Assembly: GCA_028386065.3 (NCBI GenBank)
Contig: JAKUCV010006724.1
Span: 229,235 to 293,234 of the forward strand
Source: Turnera subulata
Lineage: Eukaryota > Streptophyta > Magnoliopsida > Malpighiales > Passifloraceae
DNA: 64,000 nucleotides
Direction of reading: 5' to 3'
Shown: piece by piece, positions 21,372-33,569 of the stretch
Layout: the number at the start of each line of letters is the position of its first letter
Numbering within the stretch: position 1 is the stretch's first letter
The notes under the pieces: model-generated
Told to the model about the DNA's origin: nothing
The model's database searches: none
The model's input: the letters and a program-made list of their open reading frames with translations, nothing else
Made by a program: the position numbers and the translations under genes

Positions 21372-24238
21372 TTTTTACCGGGACTGTAAAAGTCTTTTTA
21401 CAGTGATTTACCGAAAGAATTAATCTTGGGTAATTAATTCAAGGTAAATCGGGCGTCGTTTTTTCGAAACCGAGGCTTTTCCCGCGCTCGAGATTTTTCC
21501 GTGGATTTTACGGACCAAAGTTGGTATATTTCGGGTCCCGGACTCCTCAGAAAAATCACACCGGAAAATAACTAAGGGGGTATCAGTTATTTTCTAGTCC
21601 GGACCGGACTCGCTCCACAATGCAGACAAGCTGCATTATTGAACGATTCACAGGTTGTACAGTTCATTCACGTTCTATAAAAAGAAGAAGAAAGCAGGAG
21701 AAGAGGAAGAAAGGAGAGGGGAAAAAAAAAGAGAGGAAAAGAGAAAAAAAGAGAAAGAAAAAAAAGAGAGAAAAGAAAAAAGAAGAAAAAGGAAAAAAAG
21801 AAAAAAAAGAAGAAAAAAAAAACACAGAAGAAAAAAAAACGAGAGAAGGGAAAAAAATAATAAGAAAAAAATAAAAAGAGAAAAAAATAAAAAAAGAAAG
21901 AAATTGAAATCGGAAAAAAAATAACGGAAGAAAATGGAAAAAAAAAAACCAAACACTGTTCACCGTCACCCCTGTCACTGTTCACGCGAAGCCGTCTCGC
22001 GCCGCCGTGGACGTCACCGGCGCCATCAGCATGCTCGCCGTCCCGTCGCGATCTCAACCCCGCCTCCCCCGCTTGGTTCCGCCGCCTGACACGCCGTGAC
22101 GCGCCGTTGACCCGGCGGAGAACTCGCGGATCTGGCTTCTCCGCGCCTCACGCCGACGACGCAGCGCCGCCGTTCCACTGCCCATGGAGTCGCCCTCGTT
22201 CGCCGCTGCTGTTGGAGTGCTCGCCTTCTCCTACCTCGATCCGTGTCGCCGCCGCGGCTGCTCAACCCGCCAAGGTGAGCACGGGTTTGCGACGACCCGT
22301 TTCCTTCGGGCGGGTCGCGAACCTGGATTCCAATTGTGGGCTGATGCATGGGTTGGGCTGTGTGGTGTTGGGCCAGGTCTGGGCGTGGGCCTGTGCTTCG
22401 GGCCTGCTGCCTTGGTCTGGGCCAACACTATTCATGGCCCAGTCCGATTTAATTTTTTTAAAAAAATATATATTTATTTATTTATTTCCTGGTATTTAAT
22501 TTTGAAAAAAAATATATTTACTTTGAGAAAAATTATGGCTAGTTTAATTCTTGTATTTTGAGAAAAATATAAATATATACACTTTGTTAAATAATTAAGT
22601 TATGTTTTGGAAAAACTAATACTATTTGGAAAAATATATATATACCATGAAAATAATTCCTAGAAATTTTATATATATATTATTTTCCCTGGAAAATTAT
22701 GGTTGTGGAAATATATATATATATATATATATATGTACTTTGAAAATTAAAGGTAATTATATTTTGTGTTGGAAAATATTATTATATATATTTAGAGAAA
22801 GATAAATACTATATATATTTTCTAAAAATTATAAATACATTATTTTTTTCTGGGAAATTATGGTGATTATAATTTTGGAAAAATTATAATTATTTTATGA
22901 AAATATTTTAAGGAGAGTTTTAATTAAAGTACGGTACGGAAATTATATTCGGATATACGGTATAATATTTTCGGTAAAAGATGATAATAAAAGATATGAA
23001 CCGGGATGGGTTTATTTCGCAGTATTGGCATCATGGCATACTCTTATGTGCATTTTATGTGAACATGTTGTTTTGCTGTATAGGTTTGGATATCGGGCAG
23101 TTTCCCGAGGAGCCGGCCTTGGTACCAGTCATTGTCTCCGGAGTTGAGTAATCGGCCAAGGTGAGGATGGATTTCCTTCAATATGTGCCTGTATCACTCG
23201 GTTATTGTGTTTGATGATTATTGCATTGTTGGATGTTGCATTTGCTGTGGTTTGATTCGGGATGTTTATCCCATGGTCTTGATTGTTGTCGGGATGTTTA
23301 TCCCAGTATCTTGATTGGTTTTTGGATATTTATTATCGTGTCTTTGGCCATAAGAATAATGGAATAAATAATAAATTGTGATAAGGATGTCGATCCTTGG
23401 TTTGGTTTGGGATGACTATCCTGGTATTTTGGCTAGGGATGTTGATCCCTGAGGTTTGGATTTGGATAATGATAATATAATTGTCATGTGGTAAGTAGTG
23501 GTACGACTCGATGGTTTAAGACTGTTTTGTGGTGGCCTTGACCTGGGTTACTTGTGATAAGCATGTCTATGCTTGGGATGTCTATCCCGTGATTATTTTT
23601 GGGATGTCTATCCCTGGGTTCTTATTTTTGGGATGTCGATCCCTGGGTTCTCTTGGATTTGGTCTGGCACCCGAAATATGTTGATAACCAGGTCTGACCT
23701 CTAGCTTATCCGTGACGGGGCCCGGAAAGATAAAATTAGAAATTGGAATTTTATTTGAGTCTTTTTGGTCTTGGACCGGTTTTGGGTCGAGTCTTTCGGT
23801 TTGGTGTATTTTGGCGGTTTTTGCCTGTTTTCGACTTTGAGTAATTATAGTGTTGCATATTGATCGTCTATCCATGGTTGTGAGCACTTCGGACTCACCC
23901 CTCACCGGCGGGCTTTCATCCCGTAGGATGTGTTATTTGTGGTATAGGTTTGGTACATTCCAGACAGGCTGCGGCGTTATCCCTTGGACAGGGCTCGGAT
24001 CCATAGTTTGCATCAGTGTCGCATACAGTGTCTTTGTGAGTTATTAAGTCTTCTGTTGTGCATTATTTTTACTATTGTTGGGCCATTGGGCCGGTTATGT
24101 TGTTATTGATGTTTTTATTTTGGGCCGTTGAGCCCGAGTTTCTGTAGTATACACTGTATGCTGGGCTTTGTTTGGTTGGGTCGTTACAGTTCCGGCACGT
24201 GTTTACTGTGTATGGTAAATACGGGTCGGAGCGTTTCA
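21372..24238 (+). repeat. Chromoviral solo LTR lacking its first ~25 bases
   Basis: It follows the same plan as the LTRs at 6892, 6751 and 33021: TTTTTACCGGGACTGTAAAAG at the start, the GATTTTACGGACCA block, a long AT-rich middle, the CGGACTCACCCCTC block near 23890, and the end GTAAATACGGGTCGGAGCGTTTCA at 24238. The TGTAACAGTCCGGG terminus is missing. No primer site or internal region follows, so it is a solo LTR. A purine-rich tract of about 300 bases (21660-21950) gives spurious charged frames on one strand and phenylalanine-rich frames on the other. Confidence 0.8.
23259..23650 (+). repeat. Dispersed GGGATGT..ATCCC hairpin repeats in the solo LTR
   Basis: At least seven copies of a short inverted repeat of the form GGGATGTNNATCCC (for example 23259, 23291, 23435, 23600, 23630) recur over 400 bases. 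Each can form a small stem. It is an internal minisatellite of this LTR subfamily. Confidence 0.7.
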
Positions 24239-24861
24239 GAAGAAGTAATTGTGTTCTTTATGCACATGGTATTTTAGATTATCTACTTTTAAGGAATATT
24301 AAGGCACATTCTAGATCGATGCATTACATGGTGTTATGTTCTTAAAGTCTCACACTTACATTCTAAAAAAAAATGTCTCACACTTAAATGTATTGGTTAG
24401 ACTAAAATGGATTTTTCTATCTTGTGTCCTAGGGACACATGATAATCCATCAAGAAAGGAAATATAAACTCACAATTAATGAGTATCATTCCCCATACAC
24501 TAAAATAATAACCCCAAAAATGAGTTATGGAATGTAATTAATCTATATATAATAATAAAAGGTTATTTCAGTCACTATAGAGTTAAATTTTATTTTCTTT
24601 CTTAGTGGCTTATCATGTGCCCTAATAATCTGTCTTCTTTTTATAAATACCTAATCTTGTTAGAGCTTCTGCAAAGCTAATTAAGACAGATATCTCAAAA
24701 GTACCTCTCGTTTTTTTTGGGTTATTGAAATTAGTAATAAACCAATTCAAGTCAGGATGTAAATATATTCTTATGACATTTGAAGCAGTATTACTTAATT
24801 AAACATTTTTAAAAAACCAAAGAAAAAAAAAAACAAAAGAAGAAAACTTGAACTTGGATCA
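24239..24861. other. Intergenic, 3' flank of the carbonic anhydrase gene
   Basis: AT-rich. A short direct repeat built around TCTCACACTTA occurs at about 24349 and 24375. The right part is probably the 3' UTR of the minus-strand carbonic anhydrase gene. No other gene is seen. Confidence 0.5.
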
Positions 24862-26898
24862 TTAGGGAAGCATCCCAATCTGCAACGGCTTATATAAGTA
24901 AACCGCCCTTCCATACAGTGGTTGAATTGGTCTTGCATTTTCTTGGAACCCCTGAAAAAGATGAAAATATTTATGAACTTTATTCAGTATAGAGAACTCA
25001 ATGAGATTATTGTTTCGATTACAAGATCTATCATGTTTGCCAAAATAATGAATTAATTAAAAGCGGGATATAGGGGCTGTTATTCATGCAAATGATTCAG
25101 TTAAAGGAAAAATAAATAAGTATACATATTTTAATTTACATTTACTCTATATATAGTTTAAAGCTTACATAATCAACAGCATCTCTCAATGCTTGCACCT
25201 GTGCCTTTGAAACTTTTCTGACCTGCGCCGTGAAAACCGGCTTGGTGAATGGTTATTGCTTGTTACTAACATCTTTTTTTTTTCTTTAAAAGCTCGTAAA
25301 TATATTGATATCTATATATATAAATGTAGAACAGCTGCTTTATTTAATTAATTAGTATTCAAACCTTCTTGATTACTGTCCAAACAACACCCTCAGTGCA
25401 TGGAGGGACCGAAAGAGAACCCACGTATCTGTAGTACTTTCTGCTCCCAAATTTTATTTCACGGGGATCAACAATCTGTAAATCCTTCTCTTGCTTTGTG
25501 ACTGATTTTATGTAGGGGAATAGCTGCCAGATTAATTACAGGAAAATACAAAGAAAATTTTAATATAAGCATCTGTTCTACTAAATAAAAAAATAATGGA
25601 GTATATATATATGGTCACAACCAAAGGTAATGGAAGCAAAGTACTAGTACTTAAGAAAAGAAGATATACTATAACATACCCATGAAAGAAAGGGATCAGG
25701 TTTGCCGTACTTGTAGAGAATTCCAATAACGGCTGTCTCCCCTTGAGAGTTTCCATGAACCATGTGAAGTTCCAAATCGTACCTATATATATACAAGCCA
25801 AATGGGAATTGGAAACACAAAAAAAAATTAGATCAAACCAAAACCTGTCATGAGTTAATTAAGTTAATACTCATTTGTTTGATTTCAACCAGGCGAAGAG
25901 TTATTAGGGGATTTATATACATATAATTTTTTTTTTAAATAAGTCTAATAATTAATGGGGGATTAATCTCGCATACCTTCTACCGTTAATTGTATGCTCT
26001 GAAGGTGAATGCCAATGACAGTGTTGGAGATTATAACTAGTTCCATTAGTGGTAATGTTTCCAGCTCCATCCCCTTTCCATTGTACCTGATAGATATTGA
26101 AATACTATATGTATATCATTTTCAACATTGCTTCCCATTGCTTTCATGTATAAAAGTGAAATGATTTTAGGTGGACTGTTGGTGTTGGCCATAAAATAAA
26201 GTTGCAGAAACACTGCTTAGATTGGTTGAACTACGGGGAATACAGTATAGAGAGACCAAATTAGTGAAAAATTAAAGCAGCACAGCACATATATGTGGCA
26301 TGATAAGTTTTTCATGATACTAGCTAGTGGATGTTATAAGATGAGACTCGCTCGAATCGAAGACCTTAATTTTCTTGCTTTTACAAGAGAAGTAATGAGT
26401 ACCAATGAGGCATGATAAGTTATTATTACCATAATATCGCGTCCCCTGCTCACTATAGTGGCATTCGCTGGTTTATAGCCAATCTGGAGACCTCCAAGCT
26501 GTGGTGAAACTTTAGTGCTTTGGTGATGCAAATCTATAGGAGACTGTAGTTTGCCATCCCCACAAGCTTTCCATTTGGGATCCAGTTGACCCCATCTTGA
26601 TGGCCCTCTCCCTGTTGCTTCTATGTAACTAAATGGTATTTCATCCCCCGTAGCTGCACCACACACAAAATAAAATCTTGAAGTTGCATGAGTAGTTTCT
26701 TGTTTTGAGTAGAAAAACATGAGTGTCTGTCTAGATTGATAACAATTTAATTCCTAGCTAAGTAAATTGTAACTAACTAGGTTGGCACCCTAATGTTTGC
26801 CAAAAGGGAAGAGTATACATACCTGTTTCAAGTTCAAAACATATGAGTGTGGATGAAACAAGGAAGAAGATGTAGATCACTTTGTTGCAGCTGTTCAT
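24862..26898 (-). CDS. Alpha carbonic anhydrase (ACA7-like), seven exons
   Basis: It catalyses reversible hydration of CO2. Exons on the minus strand: 26898-26823, 26653-26430, 26086-25977, 25782-25680, 25523-25365, 25222-25169 and 24951-24862. They sum to 816 bases, or 271 residues, with GT/AG borders and continuous frame. Residues 1-24 form a secretion signal (IYIFFLVSSTLICF). FSYIEATGRGPSRWGQL and LQSPIDL open the alpha-CA fold. The zinc ligands are the two His of QHCHWHSPSEH and the third in LELHMVHGNSQGE. SVPPCTEGVVWTV is the conserved C-terminal motif, and its Cys can pair with the Cys of KACGDGKLQSP. All catalytic residues are present, so an active secreted or plastid-targeted enzyme is expected. 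Some relatives are storage or nectar proteins (dioscorin, nectarin), which cannot be excluded. TATA lies 40 bases upstream of the ATG. Confidence 0.9.
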
Positions 26899-26938
26899 GG
26901 TGCTTTCTTCTTTGGTTGTGTCATCTAGTAGTCCTTGT

Positions 26939-26950
26939 GGTTTATATAGA
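26939..26950 (-). promoter_or_regulatory. TATA box of the carbonic anhydrase gene
   Basis: The minus strand reads TCTATATAAACC, about 40-50 bases upstream of ATG 26898. This implies a very short 5' UTR. Confidence 0.6.
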
Positions 26951-28053
26951 TCGAACAGATGTTGTAATTGTTTTCTATTTCTTTTTTTTCTTTTCTCGAA
27001 ATGTGCTGTAATTTTGTACACAAGCTATTGAAACATTCAAAATAAGATATACAATATTATATATATTTAATAGGCAAAACAATGTTTCTAGTGAATGGGA
27101 CAAGTAATATCCCTCAATGATGACAACGAGATGACAAAATTAATATTTAATGCGCATGCAAAACAACAATGTTTCTAGTGAAGGCTTATATATACAAGGC
27201 GACTTGTTCTTGATTTGTTACTCCAAATGTTAAATGTATATTCCCTCTAACGTCTAAGAACCATTTGGATGTTATGCTTCCCTTCAGGACAAACCATTTG
27301 AATCCATCATCATCATCATCACCACCACAAACATACCAAAACCATTCTGAATAACTCCTGCCTCTCTACCACCTCACTAAACTAGTATGTAATTAGCTGT
27401 ACTTCTGATTTTCCTCAGCAAATGATTCGAGTAGCATAACAAGAAATTAGTAAGTAACTAAATATAGTAAGCCGTCCATATGTCTCTTAATTTTATTCAA
27501 TACAAGTTGGGCTTCAGGGCTTTGATCATCTTAAATAAGCTTAGCTGGTTATGGCCTTATTAAGAGTATATTTTTTTCTCTTCTTACGAAAATTAAGCAA
27601 TGAATGATTCTTAGGATTTCTCATTTGAAATGTATATTATGCGCAAAACCAATATTGTAAAGCATTTGTTTCGAAGGAATGTAAAAAGAATATTAAGAAC
27701 ACTAATCTGAGCTTAGTCATCTAAAGGCTTCTCAAAGAACTAGTACTAAATATCTCAATTGAATCTTGGTTTCACCCAAATAAATGATGTTTCTGGGATT
27801 GGACTTGGTCCACCACAGCGTCGATTGGATTCTTGTGACGTGGACAAAGCACTAAGTATTATTGTTAGACACACAAATTATAAAATAACCAAACTTGGTC
27901 TCTAAGGTGAAGAGTCCAGTCTAATTAAGTCCAAATCCAAATGGACTGGACTAGCCCGGGCTCCAAAAGCAGCATTATGGACAAATCAGATTTTATTTTT
28001 GATCTGGATTAAGTAAATATATATATTTTTTTATCAGTGATTAAGTAAATATT
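26951..28053. other. Intergenic, promoter side of the carbonic anhydrase gene
   Basis: AT-rich, with a short CAT/CAC trinucleotide run near 27307-27330. A direct repeat built around AACAATGTTTCTAGTGAA occurs at 27077 and 27166. No gene is recognised. Confidence 0.5.
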
Positions 28054-28067
28054 TGGAACTTTGGTTT

Positions 28068-28383
28068 TTTTGCCATGAAAAAAAAAGGCATTAGTGGTGT
28101 CATCATCGTCCCGTCAGTCCAGGCCTCAGTCAATACCGATTACAACCTGGCATTAGACCTTCCTCATGGGAGATGCTGCCCTACAGGGGCACCAGCAGAT
28201 ACCCTCGTCTGCTACGCGTTATAGTGTCGGAGAGTCACCGAGCTCACCAGCCGCCATCCCAGAGTGTGGAAGGTTATATTCGGCCACATCACATTATTAT
28301 GGAGCTTGACTGAAAGCGCCGAAACTCGAACCCAAATTCTAGAGATGACAGGCTAAACGCTTTATCATTGGGCCAGACCCCTA
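28068..28383 (-). mobile_element. Au-like SINE with 14-bp target duplication
   Basis: On the minus strand it starts GGGGTCTGGCCCAATGATAAAG, which holds a pol III A box, followed about 35 bases on by the B box GGGTTCGAGTTTC. It ends in a T run (28075-28087, A on the plus strand). That order, and the CTGGCCCA head, fit the widespread plant Au SINE. The 14 bases TGGAACTTTGGTTT flank it on both sides (28054-28067 and 28384-28397). It has no coding capacity and depends on a LINE for movement. Confidence 0.8.
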
Positions 28384-28397
28384 TGGAACTTTGGTTT

Positions 28398-29344
28398 CCC
28401 TTCCAAGTCCAACTCCAAAGTTTATGTTTTTGGGTTTGGACCTGGTCTACTACCAACGTGGATTCTCCTTGTTGTTTTCTCACTGAGAAATAGAATACGT
28501 GGATTCTTCTCGTCACCCGCACTGCAGGCCGTCAATCAATCGCTATGGGGTGATGACTGATGACGAAAAAAGGTGTTGGGATTTTCATTCTTACCAAATC
28601 CTTGGCCCACCAAGCTAGCCTCCATTCTTGGGAAGTCATTTTTTTGGAGAGAGGCTTACAACTTCGGCCGACTCTGTTAGCGGGTGATTATTACTATTGT
28701 TAAGTTCTCGTCGACCTATGGGATCATGGTTTTTTCAGTTAAATCGTGATCAAACTAGGTTCAACCAAAAATTTATCAAGGACATGTTGATTCGGAAAAC
28801 TTTTATCAATTCTAGCTTCAACACTTCATATTTGTTTACTTTTTTATGCTTTCCATTGCTTACTTACGTTTTAGAAGCGTTTGATATATGGAATTTTAAC
28901 TTTTCGATTCTTTTTTTTTCGTCGGAAAGTTATAAAGAATTATTCTTCAGGAAAGTGACTCTTGGAAGCATAATTAAATTAACTCAACTCTGTATATAGT
29001 TCACATCACATTTCCATGATTCCATCAGCCCCAAACAGAGGTAAGAGGTTTCAATTTCGACAGAGAAACACAGGTAAGAGGGTACAGTTTTCTTGGGTGC
29101 ATAGAAATGATCATCTACTGTATTAATTAATTATAAAAAGACAGGAAGCAACAAACATTGTTTTTCTTTTTACAATGAAGTGAAATGTTAACTCAAAAGA
29201 TGTCCCCTATGCATAGCCGTCTCAGCGGCAAGATTTTATCTCTTTGCACAGAAATTTTCACCATAAGGGGAACTATACTCCAAAGGCATTTGTTTCTAGT
29301 AAATACTGAAAACACTTCCCCCCAGGTTACAGAGATAAACCCAA
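28398..29344. other. Intergenic, nothing recognised
   Basis: Mixed composition. The open frame near 28700-29000 is Phe/Leu-rich and does not resemble a known protein. No terminal repeats were found apart from the LTR that begins at 29345. Confidence 0.45.
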
Positions 29345-32300
29345 TGAGACGCCCCGACCCGTATTTACCGTACACAGTAAACACGTGCCGGAACTGTGAC
29401 AACCCAACCCAACAAAGCCCGACGGACTGCATATAAAACAATAAACTGGCCAACGGCCCAATATCAAAAACTGTAAACCGGCCCTTCGGCCCAACATAGA
29501 ACTCGTCACCCGAACCCCGGGGACATCAACAATAACCAACCATCCGGCCCAAAGGCCCAAATACCACAAGTACACAACAGAAGTCCTAACGATATGCACA
29601 GCGGAAGACTTATGACTCACATGACATCATATGCAAAACCCAATGCGACTAATGGATCCGAGTCCTGTCCGAGGGTACGCTTCAGCTCGCCCGGTACGTT
29701 CCTGCACTACAAACAACTCATCCTACGGGATGAAACCCCGCAGGCGAGGGGTGAGTCCGAAGCGCTCACCGACGAAAGATAAACAGTGATATATTCAACC
29801 ATAACACTTTCGAAGTAAAACAACCATCAAACAGATGAAACTACACACACAACACGACAGAGGAATCTAAATCAAGCAACGCATCAAGAAATCTAACACA
29901 ACCAACACGTCAAAGGAATCTCACTTAATCACATCAAAGCCAAGACCAAAAGATTACTTATTAGTTTTTATTACCAATTTTATCTCCTGGGCCTCGTCAC
30001 TGGACAAGCTAGGGTCGTACCTGGTTATTAACTAATTCTGGATGCCAGGCCCCACCACAATCCGGGATGTTGTAGGGGTATAGAGTTTAGGCCCTAGTTG
30101 TAGGGTTATAGAGTTTAGGCCCTAGTTGTAGGGTTATAGTGTTTAGGCCCTAGTTGTAGGGTTATAGTGTTTAGGCCCCAGTTGTGGGGTTGGAACAAAC
30201 CCTCTGGCAAGACACCACAGAATTAGTCTCTAACCATCTAGTCGTACCACTACTTTCCAAGTGACAATTATACCATCATCTCACTTTCAGTTTCAGTTCC
30301 ATTTCCAATACTCATTATTCCTTTCCCAATTATCCACATTGACCAGTTCGTCATTATCCTCTACACAATATCACAAATCCAATAACACAGTCTAACATCA
30401 ATAACAACAACATCACAGCTGTCATAATCATCACAGATTATTTCTCAAGCTCAACCAATCCGCAATTTCATATCACTAATTACACACAATTAACCGTACA
30501 ACAATTATTCACAGTATTCTCATGATCAATCCACACAGCCCAGCAACAGCAACAACATTCATGGCAATCAAATAACTAACAAGGATCATTTCAACGGTTC
30601 AATCAAACAACAAAGCATACACAGTATTACGGGCACATATCAAGGTTTATCCATCCTCACCTGGTATGTCTCTGAAACTGCTATCCGGTCAAATTCCGAT
30701 ACCCTATATGTGCATATAGGAACACAATAATCACTTATAATGCACCAACAAGATGTTTATGCATGATACCAGTTTAGAAATCGTTACACGGCTTGCCTTA
30801 TATCCAATTTCTTTATTATGAAATTAACCTCTTTATTCACTATACCGTTTATACTTAATTTCAAATTAAAGACCGAAACCGAGTTTCCTATCGATACTCT
30901 GATTATACTTAATTTTTAAATTAAAACCAAAACCGAACGTTCAGGCCGATATCCCGGCCTTCTAGCCCTTTGTCGATAAGGGAAAAACATAAACATATTA
31001 AAATACATGTATATATACGTATATTTATACATAATCGATACTAGATTATACGTATTTCTAGTGTGACCATATTTATACATATATAGTAGGTAATTCCCAT
31101 TTTACCATATATATATTTATGTGATAAATAAAATTGTAACTTCTTTATTTAGCTAAACATAATTTAGTAGGTTATATATATATAGTCATTTATATGTATG
31201 TGTTTATAATTCATAGATAGTCATATATATGTTTTTAGTTTACATTTGACAACTAAATCAAGTTAATAAGTATTTTTGGGCCTTTAATTATTAACAGTCC
31301 AAGTATGAATTAAATAAACCGGATTACTATAGGTCTTTCTAATAGCCCAACAAGGAATAAAATTATAAATCGAATTACAAAACATAAATGGAATTAAGGG
31401 TTAATATTTGATTAATTAAATTAAATCTTTATTTTAATTTAAACAATTAAGAGTCCGGGTTCATTAACGTTCTTAGTCTGTTAGAATGTATTCGTCCCGA
31501 GAACATGGGCTTGCACAATCGGCCCGTTTCTGAGCCTAACTTGTAATCCGCCCAAACCCGAGCTCAACAATGCATACGGTCCAAGGAATTACCCAAAGTT
31601 CGGTTTCCGGGCTCGCCGGAAAATTTCCGAGGCTACCGGAACCTCGCCGGATTCCGGCCGGTACTGTTCACGGCAGAACGTTCCCAAACAGAAATCCCCA
31701 CACTCCACAGAAGCAGGTTGCAGCCGTGTTTTCGGAGCTCTCATTGAGCGGTAGTTGTAGAGTAGGTGGGGTGGTTAGCTGGTAGGTAGTTGGTGGTAGT
31801 GTTGGGTGTTAGTTTTGATGAGTAAGGCAGTTAGACCCACCAACGTCCACAGCACCACAAGCAAAACAACCCAATCAATCAATTAACTCAAATCGTTTAA
31901 AGATGGGGAAGAGGAGAAGAGGTGTGGCCAGAGACTCACCCAGCCTTGGCTTCGTCGGCGGCGGTTCCCAGCTGAGGAGGAAGGAAGGCAACGGGCGGCG
32001 TGGCTGCAGGCAGCGGCAGCGGCACGGAAGGGAGGAGAAGAAGAGGACGCAGAGGAGAGGAGGTCTCGGGTGGCTCTCCTCGTCTGGCCGGCGACGCGTC
32101 AGAGGCAGAGGGAGAGGAGATCGGGCGGTGGTGGAGACTTGAGCTCTGTCCCGCGGTGATGCCGAGCTTGTCGTGGCGGCGGCGTCATCGCTTGGCTGCC
32201 GGCGAGGGTGGAGACAACGAGGAGGAGTAGATGGGGATGGGATGGTGACGGTCGGGTTTGTGGAGGGTGGTCTCAGGTCGGCGGTACAGGGGAGGAGAGG

Positions 32301-33021
32301 AGGAAGGGGAAGAGAAAGGGAAAGAAAGAGAAGGTTGCAGAGGAGGAGCGTGGGAGAGAGAGGATGAGGAGAAAGAGAGAGGAGAGTAGGGAGAAGATAG
32401 AGTGGGGGCGCTACTCACGGGTGGAAAGGAAGAAATTAAAGAGGAAAAAGGAAAGAAAGGACAAGAGAGTGGTGGAGGGGTAAGTGGTCACGGGACATGG
32501 CGGCTGAGGAAGGAAAATGGAGAAGAAAAGAAAAGAAAAGAGAAAAGAAAGGAAGGGGAGGAAAAGAAAGAAAAGAAAGAAGAGAGGTGGGCCCGCGCGG
32601 CTGAAGGAAGACCCGGGAAAGAGGAGAAGAAACGTAACCGGGAAAGAGGAAGAGAACGGAAAGAGGAGAAGGAAGAGTGGCTTCGGGCAAGCCTCATTCG
32701 GCCGGTCCGGATTCTCGCGTCGGAATCTCGTAGACGCAGGGATACTCCCGTCTTTCCGACAAATTCCGTCCCGAGTCCAAAAATACAACTTGGGCTCGGA
32801 AAATCCGATTAATTCCCCTGAACGTCGTCCAAGTCTCGGAACTGGAAACCGAGGCTCGGTTAGTTAGGAAGACACTCCCGAGCGCGGGAAAATTCTCGGT
32901 TTCGAAAAACGACTACCGATTTACCTCGAATTAATTACCCGAGATTAATTCAACAGTAAATCACGGTAAAACGACTTCTACAGTCCCGGTAAAAATCAAA
33001 AATTTTACCCGGACTGTTACA
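29345..33021 (-). repeat. Chromoviral solo LTR, 3.7 kb, minus strand
   Basis: The minus strand begins TGTAACAGTCCGGGTAAAA at 33021 and ends GGTCGGGGCGTCTCA at 29345. Both termini and the internal order of blocks match the LTRs at 6751 and 21372. No primer site or coding region is attached, and flanking 5-mers differ (cccaa, ccctg), so the target duplication is lost or was never readable. Frames of up to 136 codons at 31900-32870 are Arg/Lys/Glu-rich products of a purine tract and are not genes. Confidence 0.8.
30071..30189. repeat. Tandem repeat, 28-bp unit, four copies
   Basis: The unit contains GTAGGGTTATAG and GTTTAGGCCCTAGTT. Copies differ at one or two bases, and the last is GTGGGGTTGG-like. 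It lies inside the solo LTR. TAGGG and CCTA within each unit are complementary. Confidence 0.8.
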
Positions 33022-33520
33022 CCCTGTCCTAATTGCAAGGAAAAAGTGAATAGAGCAATTTGATGTATACATATATATTGAAGCTATACATCAAATAATT
33101 TTTTTTTCTAGAAAAAAGCCCAGCCGACAGAGCTAGTAGGCTAGTGAAAAGCATCCAAAACCAAATTTTTTTTTTGGAAGCCACCTTTGGCCAAGCAAAT
33201 TATCTCATGCTACATAAAACAACTAAATGATGACATTAAACACATGAGCAAGTTATTAAGTCATGATCATAGGCAGAATAGAACCTTATTTCACCTACAA
33301 TACAACCATATAAACTAAATCATAATATTGCCAAATGATAGTAGCCGTCTCCTTGGTAGTTTCAATTATAAAATAAACAGCTCCTTTGACTTAAGTAGTA
33401 CCCCACACCGCAGGTATCATGCAGAATCAAAGATGAAACAACAACAAAGAGACAATTCAAAGCTACAACTTTTGCATAATGCATATAGTAATGAGATTTG
33501 GTACCATTCACTTCACTTTG
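33022..33520. other. Upstream region of the chitinase-like gene
   Basis: About 500 bases between the LTR and the TATA box. T-run and A-run tracts occur near 33100 and 33160. No gene is seen; it presumably holds the promoter. Confidence 0.5.
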
Positions 33521-33528
33521 TATAAATA
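33521..33528 (+). promoter_or_regulatory. TATA box of the chitinase-like gene
   Basis: TATAAATA lies 49 bases upstream of the ATG, which gives a 5' UTR of roughly 15-20 bases. Confidence 0.6.
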
Positions 33529-33569
33529 TGCCTTAACACTGCACAACTTCTTCGCAACCTCACACAGTC

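Noticed and set aside
21620..22057. Lys/Glu-rich and Phe/Ser-rich open frames of up to 129 codons
   Set aside because: They are the two strands of a purine-rich tract inside a solo LTR, with no domain and no start context.
28300..28383. tRNA gene suggested by A and B boxes
   Set aside because: The flanking target duplication and the 316-base body identify a SINE; no cloverleaf can be drawn.
31903..32867. Arg/Gly/Glu-rich frames of 64-136 codons
   Set aside because: Low-complexity GA-rich part of the minus-strand solo LTR; overlapping frames in all phases show that composition, not coding, keeps them open.
29340..33026. Target duplication of the solo LTR at 29345-33021
   Set aside because: The flanking 5-mers (cccaa and ccctg) do not match.
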